Assembly: GCA_013322215.1 (NCBI GenBank)
Contig: JAAMEZ010000032.1
Coordinates: 212,425-276,424 of the forward strand
DNA length: 64,000 nt
Direction of reading: 5' to 3'
DNA from: Martinezella rhizogenes
Lineage (GTDB): Bacteria; Pseudomonadota; Alphaproteobacteria; Rhizobiales; Rhizobiaceae
The number at the start of each line of letters is the position of its first letter. Within the stretch, counting starts at the first letter, position 1. The notes beneath the pieces were generated by a model. The model was given only the letters and a program-made list of their open reading frames with translations. It was not told the DNA's origin and did not search any database. Positions 26,623 to 35,086 of this stretch are shown here, piece after piece. Position numbers and translations under genes: made by a program.

Positions 26623-29600
26623 TCACTCTGCCGCCACGGCCGGCGGCAGCAGAACCGTATTCCGCTCTTCCTCGTCAGCCTGCTCCTTGACGAGCGGTTC
26701 GACGGACTTGTTCTTGGGTTCACGACCGAAGAACAAGGCGTAGCCGGCGGGGAGGACGAAGATCGTCAGTACGGTCGCGACCAGAATACCGCCCATCATC
26801 GCATAGGCGAGCGGCCCCCAGAAGACGCCGCGCGAGATCGGGATCAGCGCCAGCACGGCCGTCAGCGCGGTCAGCGTGATCGGCCGGAAACGACGCACGG
26901 CCGAGCCGATGATCGCTTCCTTCCGGTCCATGCCCGCCGCGATATCCTGGTCGATCTGGTCGACGAGAATGATCGAATTGCGGATGATGATGCCGAGCAG
27001 TGCGATGACGCCGAGGATCGCGACGAAGCCGAAGGGCGCACCGCTGATGAGCAGAGCCGCGGCTGCACCGATGATGCCGAGCGGCCCGGTAGCGAGCACC
27101 AGCATCGCCTTGCCGAAGTGCTGCAGCTGCGCCATCAGCAGCACGACGATGATGACGAGCATGATCGGCGCCTTGGCGGCGATCGAGGCCTGACTTTCGG
27201 CGCTGTCTTCGGCGCCGCCCTGGATCTCGATCTTGTAGCCGGCCGGCAGGCTGTTCCTCAGATCAGCCATGTCATTGTATAGCTTGGCGGTCACGTCGTT
27301 CGACTGCACATTGTCGGGCAGGGTCGCCCGCACGCTGATGGTCGGCAGACGGTCACGGCGCCATTCGATGCTCTGCTCCATGACAGGCACGATCTTGGCG
27401 ACCTGCGATAGCGGCACGAACCCGCCGGAGTCCGTGGGAATATAGACCGAATTGACCGAGGTCAGCAGATGACGGCTTGCCTCCGGCTCGCGGGCAACGA
27501 TTCCGACGGTTTCCTCGCCCTCGCGATAATTGTCGAGAGTGACGCCGGACATCGAAGCCTGCAGCATCTGGCGGATGCGCTGCGAGGTGACGCCGAGAGC
27601 GCGGGCGCGATCCTGATCGATCACCAGCTTCATAGCCGGCACCGGCTCAAGCCAGTCGTCATGGATGGCACCGAGCAACGGATTCTGGACAAAGCGTTGC
27701 TTCACCTCGTCGGCAATATGGCGAACCTCCTGACGATCCGGCCCCATGACGCGTAGCTGTACCGGCCAGCCCGTCGGCGGACCGAGGAACAGGCGATCGA
27801 CCTTGCCGCGAACGGATGGGAAATCGTTGGCCAGTATGCCGCGCATCTTGGTGATCAGGCGCTCGCGGGCCGGCTCGTCCTTGGCCATGACCAGCATCTG
27901 GGCATAGTTCGGATTGGTGAGCTGCTGATCGAGCGGCAGGAAGAAGCGTGGAGCACCCTGCCCGATATAGGTGGCGATGAAACGCTTGTCCGGATCATCG
28001 GCCATACGGGCTTCCAGTGCCTGCGCTTGGCGTTCGACTTCCTTGATGCTGGTGCCTTCGGGCAGCCAGAGATCGACCAGGATTTCCGGGCGCGACGACT
28101 GCGGGAAGAAGTTCTGCGGAATGAACTGGAAGGACCAGAGGCTGCCGACGAAGGCGGCGAGCGTCAGAAGCAGAACGATGACACGGTGGCGCACGGCCCA
28201 GGCGACCGAGGAGTGCAGGCGGCGGTAGAAGCGCGTGTCGAATACGTCATGATGCTCGCCGGCATGGTGCCGTTGCTTGAGGATCATGTAGCCGAGCCAT
28301 GGCGTGAAATAGACGGCCACGAACCAGGAAACCACGAGCGCGATGCCGACGACGTAGAAGAGCGAGCGGACATACTCGCCGGCCGTCGATGCCGCAAATC
28401 CCACGGGAATGAAGCCGGCGGTGGTGATCAGCGTGCCCGTCAGCATCGGGAAGGCAGTCGAGGAATAGGCGAAGCTGGCGGCATCGAGCTTCACCAGCCC
28501 CTCTTCCAGCTTTCGCTCCATGAGCTCGACCACGATCATGGCGTCATCGACCAGCAGACCGAGCGCGATGATAAGCGCGCCGAGCGAGATACGCTGCAGG
28601 TCGATGCCGAGCTCGTACATGATGGCAAATGTGGCAGCCAGCACCAGCGGAATGGCGATCGCGATCACGAGGCCGGAGCGCCAGCCGATCGACAGGAACG
28701 AGACGATCAGCACGATGACGAGGGCCTCGCCGAGCGCATGCATGAATTCGCTGATCGCATCCGTGACGACGTCGGGCTGGTTGGCGATCTGATCGACCTG
28801 AACGCCGACCGGCAGCGAGGCTTCGAAGCGCTTGTAGGTTTCCTCAACCGACTTGCCGACATCAGTCACCTTGAAGCCTGGAGCCATGACGACGCCGAGC
28901 TGCACGCTCGGATGGCCGTTATAAAGGAACTTGGCGGTATAGGGGTCCTGCAGCCCGGCGGAGACGGTCGCGATATCGCCAAGGCGCGTCACCTGGCCGC
29001 CGGCGGTCAGCCGCAGGTTCTTGATATCCTCGATCTTGTTGACATCGCCCTCGACCGAGATGCGCACCGAGCGGGTGCTGGTATCGACGTTGCCAGCCGG
29101 GTCGACGTTGTTCTGCCCAACGATGGCGTTCTTCAGGTCGGTGAGCGTCAGTCCGCGCTCGGCCAGAACCTTGGAGGAGACATCGATATAGATCTGCTCC
29201 GCCTGATCGCCGATGATGGTCGCCTTCTCGACGCCGGGCGTCGAAAGCAGCATGTCGCGGGCTTGGATGGCGAATTTCTTCAGCTCCGGATAGGTGTAGC
29301 CATCGCCGCTGATCGAATGCAGCGTGATGAATGTATCGCCGAATTCATCGTTGAAATAGGGACCGAGCAGGCCGGACGGCAGCTCGTTGCCGATATCGCC
29401 GACCTTCTTGCGGATCTGGTAGAAGGCGTCCTTCACCTCGGCGGTGTTGGTATCGCCCTTGATCTGGATGGTGGTGATGGCAAAGCCGGCGCGGGTATAG
29501 GATTTGACCCAATCGAGATGCGGCGTTTCCTGCAGCTTGCGCTCGATCTTGTTGACCACCTGGTCTTCCATGTCCTGCAGGGAGGCGCCGGGCCAGACGG

Positions 29601-29781
29601 TCTGCACGACCATGACGCGGAAGGTGAAATCCGGGTCTTCCTTCTGGCCCATATGGGTCAGGCCGAGTGCACCGGCGATAATGATGAGCCCGAACAGAAA
29701 GCGCGCAATGCTGGGATGGGCGATTGCCCAACGCGACAGGTTGAAACGCTTCCTCTCGTCGGAGGTATTATTGATGGACAT
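26623..29781 (-). CDS. RND multidrug efflux permease (AcrB/HAE1 family)
   Basis: 1052 residues, normal for the hydrophobe/amphiphile efflux RND family: two large periplasmic loops between transmembrane helices 1-2 and 7-8. The proton-relay aspartates of helix 4 are in LGLLVDDAMIVVE. The ATG at 29781 starts MSINNTSDERKRFNLSRWAIAHPSIARF, a typical cytoplasmic lead into helix 1; an ORF to 29865 is not supported. It works with the adjacent membrane-fusion lipoprotein and a TolC-like outer-membrane channel, which is not encoded here. It is the last gene of tetR-mfp-rnd. Confidence 0.95.
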   Translation of the reverse strand: MSINNTSDERKRFNLSRWAIAHPSIARFLFGLIIIAGALGLTHMGQKEDPDFTFRVMVVQTVWPGASLQDMEDQVVNKIERKLQETPHLDWVKSYTRAGFAITTIQIKGDTNTAEVKDAFYQIRKKVGDIGNELPSGLLGPYFNDEFGDTFITLHSISGDGYTYPELKKFAIQARDMLLSTPGVEKATIIGDQAEQIYIDVSSKVLAERGLTLTDLKNAIVGQNNVDPAGNVDTSTRSVRISVEGDVNKIEDIKNLRLTAGGQVTRLGDIATVSAGLQDPYTAKFLYNGHPSVQLGVVMAPGFKVTDVGKSVEETYKRFEASLPVGVQVDQIANQPDVVTDAISEFMHALGEALVIVLIVSFLSIGWRSGLVIAIAIPLVLAATFAIMYELGIDLQRISLGALIIALGLLVDDAMIVVELMERKLEEGLVKLDAASFAYSSTAFPMLTGTLITTAGFIPVGFAASTAGEYVRSLFYVVGIALVVSWFVAVYFTPWLGYMILKQRHHAGEHHDVFDTRFYRRLHSSVAWAVRHRVIVLLLTLAAFVGSLWSFQFIPQNFFPQSSRPEILVDLWLPEGTSIKEVERQAQALEARMADDPDKRFIATYIGQGAPRFFLPLDQQLTNPNYAQMLVMAKDEPARERLITKMRGILANDFPSVRGKVDRLFLGPPTGWPVQLRVMGPDRQEVRHIADEVKQRFVQNPLLGAIHDDWLEPVPAMKLVIDQDRARALGVTSQRIRQMLQASMSGVTLDNYREGEETVGIVAREPEASRHLLTSVNSVYIPTDSGGFVPLSQVAKIVPVMEQSIEWRRDRLPTISVRATLPDNVQSNDVTAKLYNDMADLRNSLPAGYKIEIQGGAEDSAESQASIAAKAPIMLVIIVVLLMAQLQHFGKAMLVLATGPLGIIGAAAALLISGAPFGFVAILGVIALLGIIIRNSIILVDQIDQDIAAGMDRKEAIIGSAVRRFRPITLTALTAVLALIPISRGVFWGPLAYAMMGGILVATVLTIFVLPAGYALFFGREPKNKSVEPLVKEQADEEERNTVLLPPAVAAE

Positions 29782-29803
29782 GACGTCGTCCCCTCGATCC
29801 GGA

Positions 29804-30952
29804 TCAGCGTACGATATCCGCCGAGGCGGCTTTGGTTTCTGCGGAAGCCTGCTGGGCTGCGGCACCAGAAAGCTTGACCTTCATGTTTTCGCTCATGAAC
29901 TGAGTGCCGGCTGCAACGACGACATCGCCGGTCTTGAGGCCATCGGCCACGCGCACGCCGTCATCGGAGAAATCTGCGACCTTAATCGTGCGGGAATGCA
30001 CGGTACCGGCACTGCGGTCGACGAGCCAGACGATCTGCTGCCCGTCTTTCTGGGCAAGGGCGCTCAGGGGAATGGAAACATAGGGCTGGGTATTGTCGGC
30101 AAGCGCCTCGATCGTCGCGGTCATGCCAAGCAGAACGCGCGGATCGTTCGGCACGCTCACACGCACGGCGAAGGTGCGCGACTGATCGGCGCTACCCGAC
30201 ACTTCCCGCACCTTTCCATCCAGCACGAGGGCCGCGTCGGACCAGAAGCGCGCCTTGACATCCTTGCCAACCTTGAACTGGGCGATGTCCATTTCCGGGA
30301 CAGCGACCTGCACTTCCTTCTCGCCATCGACGGCAACGGTGATGACGGCTGTACCGGAACTGACCACCTGGCCGACATCGGCGTTGATTGCAGTCACGAT
30401 ACCATTCATGTCGGAGGTCAGGTCGGCATAGGCGACCTGGTTCTTGGCTTCGGTCAATGCCGACGCTGCGGAATCGCGCGTCGAAACGGCCTGCTCATAG
30501 GAAAGCTCGGCCTGCTCGAGCTGCGACTTCGAGGTGACGTTCTTGTCAAAGAGCGTCTGCGCGCGATTGCGGGCAAGCTCGGTCGTCTGCACCTGCTTTT
30601 CGGCGGCATCCAGATCGGCCTGCGAACGGCGCACGGCGAGAACATAATCGGTTGCATCCATGCGGGCTACCACATCGCCTGGCTTTACCCTTTGGCCGAT
30701 ATCCACCTTGCGCTCGACGATCTTGCCGTTGACGCGAAAGCCAAGATTCATTTCCGTCCGCGCACGCACGGCACCGGAATAGTCGAGCTTGCGCGTCGTA
30801 TCAGCCTGGGCGATTTCGACGACCTTGACCGGTCGGATCACCTCCGCCGCCTCTTCCTTCTTCTCATTGCAGCCCGAGAGCCCAAGCCCCAAGGCAGCAA
30901 GGAGAACCGCGCCGGCAGCGGCCCGTAGAGTGTTGGTCGTCAGCGAAACCAT
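29804..30952 (-). CDS. RND membrane-fusion lipoprotein (periplasmic adaptor)
   Basis: 382 residues. The signal peptide ends in a lipobox LSGC with Cys28, so it is lipid-anchored in the inner membrane. Next come the beta-barrel/lipoyl segment GFRVNGKIVERKVDIGQRVKPGDVVARMD, an alpha-helical hairpin at about 105-170, and LTSDMNGIVTAINADVGQVVSSG, the second lipoyl half. The ATG at 30952 has AGGAGAG upstream. It lies 22 nt before the permease gene and 62 nt after tetR, all on one strand. Confidence 0.94.
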   Translation of the reverse strand: MVSLTTNTLRAAAGAVLLAALGLGLSGCNEKKEEAAEVIRPVKVVEIAQADTTRKLDYSGAVRARTEMNLGFRVNGKIVERKVDIGQRVKPGDVVARMDATDYVLAVRRSQADLDAAEKQVQTTELARNRAQTLFDKNVTSKSQLEQAELSYEQAVSTRDSAASALTEAKNQVAYADLTSDMNGIVTAINADVGQVVSSGTAVITVAVDGEKEVQVAVPEMDIAQFKVGKDVKARFWSDAALVLDGKVREVSGSADQSRTFAVRVSVPNDPRVLLGMTATIEALADNTQPYVSIPLSALAQKDGQQIVWLVDRSAGTVHSRTIKVADFSDDGVRVADGLKTGDVVVAAGTQFMSENMKVKLSGAAAQQASAETKAASADIVR

Positions 30953-31014
30953 GTCGCTCTCTCCTAAAGTCGAACAAAGAGTGGAAACACGCCGGCTATC
31001 CGGAGCGCGCATTG

Positions 31015-31623
31015 CTATTTCTTCAAGGCCCTGATGGCGAACTCGACTAAATCCTCGGGCTCGGCCCGGTTTGTCTTGGCAAGGCACTGGGCCACCATCT
31101 GCGGATGACAGAGATTGATGGTCGCCGCGCCGAAGCATTTGGACGCGACGTAAGGGTCCTGCTCGAAGAACTCACCGGCGGCAATTCCCTCCGCAATGAT
31201 CTCGGCGATCAGATCGTGGATACGATCGATATGCTTTTCGATGACGTGCCAATCACGCTCGATGGCGACAACGACCATTTCGTGAACCTTCTGCTCGTCG
31301 AGCATGGCCTCCATCGTCATCTTGTACTGGGCCATGGTATAGGCCCGCAGCCGATCGGTCGCACTGATCGGCTGATTGCGGATGGCGAGCGCCATCTGGT
31401 AGCTCTGGCCGAGCATGCGCCCACAAAGAGCCTGGTGGATTTCAACCTTGGAACCGAAGAAGCGGTAGATATTCGCCGTCGACATGCCGAGATCGCGTGC
31501 AATGTCGGCCACATTCGTCTTGCTGTAGCCATAGTGGCGAAACAGCTTTTCGGCGGCATCGAGAATGCGCGTGATGTTTTCCTGGCGGGCAGGATCGGCG
31601 CTAACGTCGGAAAGATCGAGCAT
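31015..31623 (-). CDS. TetR-family repressor of the RND operon
   Basis: 202 residues. The helix-turn-helix is ILDAAEKLFRHYGYSKTNVADIARDLGMSTANIYRFFGSKVEI near the N terminus; the remainder is a ligand-binding domain. The ATG at 31623 is preferred; a TTG at 31659 lies inside the inverted repeat. It is the first gene of the efflux operon and presumably represses it by binding the perfect inverted repeat at 31632-31683, releasing it when a drug-like ligand binds. This resembles rhizobial and Brucella tetR-RND arrangements. Confidence 0.92.
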   Translation of the reverse strand: MLDLSDVSADPARQENITRILDAAEKLFRHYGYSKTNVADIARDLGMSTANIYRFFGSKVEIHQALCGRMLGQSYQMALAIRNQPISATDRLRAYTMAQYKMTMEAMLDEQKVHEMVVVAIERDWHVIEKHIDRIHDLIAEIIAEGIAAGEFFEQDPYVASKCFGAATINLCHPQMVAQCLAKTNRAEPEDLVEFAIRALKK

Positions 31624-31631
31624 GAGCAGGC

Positions 31632-31683
31632 CTGATGGTTTACGAGTGACGATTTTCAATTTTCGTCACTCGTAAACCATCAG
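31632..31683. promoter_or_regulatory. Perfect 21-bp inverted repeat, putative TetR operator
   Basis: The left arm is 31632-31652 and the right arm 31663-31683, with a 10-nt AT-only-but-one spacer (TTTTCAATTT). Every one of the 21 positions pairs. The inner core is TTTACGAGTGACGA and its inverse. Arm centres are 31 bp apart, about three helical turns, so two repressor dimers could bind on one face. It lies directly upstream of tetR. Confidence 0.8.
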
Positions 31684-31852
31684 AGCGCCGATGTCAATGA
31701 AACCACCCACAACTTGGGCGGCTTTTAGATGCTATTGAATAAACCGAGGATGCGCCGAACAACTTGAAACAACAGTTAAACGATCAACAACGCGCCTTGC
31801 GGAGCGCGCTGAAAGTGTCCGACATTTTGTCGCAGGCCCGATCGGCGCGCGA

Positions 31853-32332
31853 TCAGGCGCTCAAGAGCGTCGGATGGAAGCGGCGAATGCTGAAATACCC
31901 GACGAGCAGGCAGGCCACCAAAAGCGCTACCTGCGCGGCGAGGATCGGCGGCTCGTTACCGGTAGGTGCCAGCGCATTGAGCGCCTGTATCTTCTGGAAG
32001 GATTGAATGATCAGCACCAGACAGTTGAAGAAAAGCAGCACCAGTGCGCCGACCACGAAAACCGACCGCCAGATGCCGGCGAGATGAAACCTGTAGCGCG
32101 CCAGTGCCGTCGGAATGAAGACGAGAAGGCAGAGAATGCCGACAATGATCGCCGGCGTGATTCCGTGAAACGGGAACAAGAAACCCGTAAGGCTGGTGAG
32201 CGCGGTCGTAAGCATATAGACGAGCGTCGATCGGTCGTGAAGGTTGGCCGTGAGAAATCCCTGGGCCACAACGATGCCGCTGATGATGGCAATCAAGCTG
32301 ATGATGACATGAATCAAAAGAATCCCAGACAT
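31853..32332 (-). CDS. Small integral membrane protein, unknown function
   Basis: 159 residues, almost entirely hydrophobic, with four predicted transmembrane helices (about residues 2-25, 35-60, 75-100 and 120-145) and few charged loops. The ATG at 32332 has GGGGAGGGG just upstream; the ORF to 32527 adds an unlikely basic extension. It lies upstream of tetR on the same strand with 229 nt between, so it is probably a separate unit. No family is recognised. Confidence 0.7.
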   Translation of the reverse strand: MSGILLIHVIISLIAIISGIVVAQGFLTANLHDRSTLVYMLTTALTSLTGFLFPFHGITPAIIVGILCLLVFIPTALARYRFHLAGIWRSVFVVGALVLLFFNCLVLIIQSFQKIQALNALAPTGNEPPILAAQVALLVACLLVGYFSIRRFHPTLLSA

Positions 32333-32821
32333 TCGCCCCTCCCCTTGAGCACTGCATTTCAGTGAAAATGACAGCCCAATGCCCGAATACGAACTATATA
32401 CCAAACGCGCTCCACGCGCAGGATATTTTGTAGCAGGCCTGGATCGAGGCAGCCGCGAGGGATTGCGGACGCATGCGCGAAAACATACCTTCGCATGGCA
32501 AGATTGATTGATGGCGCCAAGTCGCAATTTTACGACGCCGCAATATAGCCAATACTTATCAAACCGCCGACCATTTGAATTGGCGTTGCGACGGCATCCT
32601 CTTTATTTGTCCGATGAATAGTCGGACTGCGAGACGAAATGTCGAGAGCGCCGTCAGTTATGCGATGGTGAGTAGCCGGCCGTCATGATCGGCCCTGTCA
32701 GGCTCGCGACAAATTTTCCCGCCCCGTTGGAAAACCTCCGAAAGAGGACCTTATGCCCATCCGCAAATTGGGTGGTCAGGCATGAATTTGAGAGTGGAGC
32801 AATCAGGGAGGAAAATCGAAC
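32333..32821. other. Divergent intergenic region, no gene seen
   Basis: 489 bases between two divergent membrane-protein genes. No ORF with a credible ribosome binding site is found. One small inverted repeat, GTCCGA/TCGGAC (32609-32627), is visible. The region should contain both promoters, but no consensus was clear enough to mark. Confidence 0.5.
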
Positions 32822-33361
32822 ATGAGCAGCAATTATGACGAGATCCGTCGAGATATGAACGTGGGAGCAGGCCTCACGGATACACCGGCCCTGTGGGCGA
32901 CCATAAAAGCCGGTGTGATCGGGGGCCTCGCGGGCGGCGTCCTGATCTGGATATATGAGGCGATCGTCTGGGTTGGCATCCAGCAACTCATGCCGCTGGC
33001 GGGCATTCCCCGCAATGCCACGGGCCTCGTATTCGGCAAGCCGGTGCAGGAATCTTTGGGGCTGACGGCGTATTTTCTCGGCACGGCAATCCACTTTTCC
33101 TTCGTTTTTGCCTGGGGCATCGCCTTTGCCTATATCTGGCCGTACTTCCGGCGGCGCGGCTTCGAGGCGACATTCGTGGCATTGTTCTACGCCGTAGTGA
33201 TCTGGATCGTGATGCATGCTGCCATCATGGTGGCCACCACGGATCATCCGAACTATTTCGATCCGATGGTCGTTATCGGTGGCTTCATGTCGCACTTTTT
33301 CTACACGGTGCCGCTGGCTTTGATCGTGAAGCGACGCCTTGCGGCAGTAGCCGGCGCGTAA
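32822..33361 (+). CDS. Integral membrane protein, unknown function
   Basis: 179 residues with four hydrophobic stretches (around residues 28-52, 80-105, 115-140 and 148-170) and a short hydrophilic N terminus. It contains a Gly-rich first helix (AGVIGGLAGGVLIWIYEAIVW) and a His-containing third helix (WIVMHAAIMVATT). The start ATG at 32822 has GGGAGGAAAA upstream. It superficially resembles small inner-membrane proteins such as YagU, but not closely enough to name. It stands alone. Confidence 0.7.
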   Translation: MSSNYDEIRRDMNVGAGLTDTPALWATIKAGVIGGLAGGVLIWIYEAIVWVGIQQLMPLAGIPRNATGLVFGKPVQESLGLTAYFLGTAIHFSFVFAWGIAFAYIWPYFRRRGFEATFVALFYAVVIWIVMHAAIMVATTDHPNYFDPMVVIGGFMSHFFYTVPLALIVKRRLAAVAGA

Positions 33362-33407
33362 GGCCCATTGGCCAACGAAACGCACTGCTTTGAGCATCGC
33401 GCGCAGC

Positions 33408-33446
33408 ATTCTACGGGCACTTCGCGCCGCGAAGTGCCCGTAGAAT
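33408..33446. terminator. Perfect 19-bp inverted repeat between convergent genes
   Basis: Arms 33408-33426 and 33428-33446 are exact inverses around one central C. It sits between the ends of the membrane-protein gene and osmC. A hairpin this strong would stop or shield both transcripts, but there is no T-run on either side. Confidence 0.55.
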
Positions 33447-33461
33447 CATGAGATCCTGAGC

Positions 33462-33893
33462 TTAGGCGGCGTGAACTTCCAAAGAGATCGGAACGGAAGC
33501 AAGTGCCTTGGAAACCGGGCAACCGGCCTTTGCCTTGTTGGCAAGTTCGGTGAACGTGGCTTCGTCGGCGCCGGGAACCTTGCCCGTGAGCGTCAGGTGG
33601 ATCGCCGTGATGGCAAAGCCTCCTTCGACGCTTTCAAGCGTCACCTTGGCCATTGTCTCCATGCTTTCGGCGGTGAAACCGGCTTCATTGAGGATCAGCG
33701 ACAAGGCCATGGTGAAGCAACCCGCATGCGCCGCACCGATCAGCTCTTCCGGATTGGTGCCGGCAACACCTTCGAAGCGGCTGGCAAAGCCGTAAGGATA
33801 GTGACTGAGCGCGCCGCTCTGCGTCGAAATCTGACCCTTGCCGTCCTTCAGACCGCCGGACCATTGAGCCGAACCTGTGCGATTGATCTGCAT
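33462..33893 (-). CDS. OsmC/Ohr-family peroxidase
   Basis: 143 residues. The two redox cysteines of the family are present, Cys59 in AAHAGCFTMAL and Cys125 in AKAGCPVSKAL. The pattern YGFASRFEGVAGTNPEELIGAAHAGC is closer to OsmC than to Ohr. It reduces organic hydroperoxides in the cytoplasm using thiols such as lipoyl groups. The ATG at 33893 has AAGGAGGA upstream. No OhrR-type regulator is next to it. Confidence 0.93.
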   Translation of the reverse strand: MQINRTGSAQWSGGLKDGKGQISTQSGALSHYPYGFASRFEGVAGTNPEELIGAAHAGCFTMALSLILNEAGFTAESMETMAKVTLESVEGGFAITAIHLTLTGKVPGADEATFTELANKAKAGCPVSKALASVPISLEVHAA

Positions 33894-34099
33894 GTCGTCC
33901 TCCTTGTCGTTGAATGAGCCTCGGGGGCGGAACCGCCTTTCCCGTGATGATCGACGGCAAACGGCATGGCCGCCCGCATCGTCACCATAGTCTTTCTATC
34001 CGTCGAAGACGACGCCGCGGTAACAGACGCGGCGTCGATCCGGAAAACGGCTGCGCAGGCGCATTGTTCCTGAAAACGCCATTGCGCCAGTTTTTTCAA

Positions 34100-34148
34100 A
34101 TCATCATACAAGAATATTGCCAATGTATGATGATTATCGTATGATGAT
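34100..34148. promoter_or_regulatory. Repeated half-sites upstream of gntR, putative GntR operator
   Basis: ATCATCATAC (34100-34109) is followed by its exact inverse GTATGATGAT twice (34125-34134 and 34139-34148), 14 bp apart. It lies 113 nt before the gntR start, in the 368-nt gap after osmC. The gap holds no gene. The layout suits an autoregulated FadR-type regulator. Confidence 0.65.
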
Positions 34149-34261
34149 TTCAATGTTTGGTCACCAACCGTGACCGGCCATCATCTGCATGAAAATCCTG
34201 CCCCTCTCCGGTCGAGAAAGAAATTCGGGCAGAACATGCGAAATGGTGCGGAGGAGATAGG

Positions 34262-35056
34262 GTGGAATCGCTCGAAAGACAGGGGCACGACTCCATGGCT
34301 CAGCCGGCGCGTCGTCCGCGCGTGCGCAAGAATGTGACGGCGGCGATCGCCGAAGACATATGCGCCGAACGCTATCCTTCCGGCTCGACCCTGCCGCGCG
34401 AAAACGATCTCTGCGAAATGTACGGCGTCAGCCGCACGGTTATCCGCGAATCCCTCAAGGTGCTGGAGTCCAAGGGCCTCGTGCGCGGCAAGCCGCGCAT
34501 CGGCACCACGGTCTGCGACAAGGACGACTGGAACATTCTCGACCAGGATGTGCTGGAATGGATGGGGCCTTATATTGCCGATTTCGATATTCTCGGCTCC
34601 ATCCTCGAAGCGCGCCGCACCATAGAACCCGCAGCAGCAGAATATGCGGCCGAGCGCGCTACGGCCCGCGAAATCGCCGATCTCGAGAGCGCATGGCAGC
34701 AGATGCGCGACAGTGGCGATGATCCGGAGGGCTTTACCGAGGCCGACGTGACGTTCCACAAGCTGCTGCTCAGCGCCAGCCACAACCAGGTGTTTCGCCG
34801 TCTTTCCAGCGCCATGCATGCCGGCCTGAAATATGCGCTCCACGCCTCGAACGTCGCGGCCCATAGCCGCGACGAGGCAATAGCGGTTCACGGCGAGCTC
34901 GTGGAAGCGCTGCGCCTGCGCGATCGCGATGCCGCCCGCGCTTGCGCCCATCGCATGCTCGATCTTGCCGCCCGCGATCTTGCCGTCGAACGACAGCTGG
35001 ACGAGGGCCGGAAAACAAGTCCCGTAACCCAGAGATCCGCGGCATCGCGCCGCTGA
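34262..35056 (+). CDS. GntR-family regulator, FadR/FCD subgroup (DgoR-like)
   Basis: 264 residues. The winged helix is YPSGSTLPRENDLCEMYGVSRTVIRESLKVLESKGLVRGKPRIGT, and the C-terminal FCD domain carries the metal-ligand pattern with D/H residues (EADVTFHKLL, HASNVAAHSRDEAIAVHGELVEAL). The GTG start at 34262 has GGAGGAGA upstream. It is followed after 30 nt by dgoD, so it very likely represses D-galactonate use and responds to galactonate. Repeated half-sites lie before it. Confidence 0.92.
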   Translation: MESLERQGHDSMAQPARRPRVRKNVTAAIAEDICAERYPSGSTLPRENDLCEMYGVSRTVIRESLKVLESKGLVRGKPRIGTTVCDKDDWNILDQDVLEWMGPYIADFDILGSILEARRTIEPAAAEYAAERATAREIADLESAWQQMRDSGDDPEGFTEADVTFHKLLLSASHNQVFRRLSSAMHAGLKYALHASNVAAHSRDEAIAVHGELVEALRLRDRDAARACAHRMLDLAARDLAVERQLDEGRKTSPVTQRSAASRR

Positions 35057-35086
35057 CGCAACCCAGGCCCAAACGGAATCATTCCC

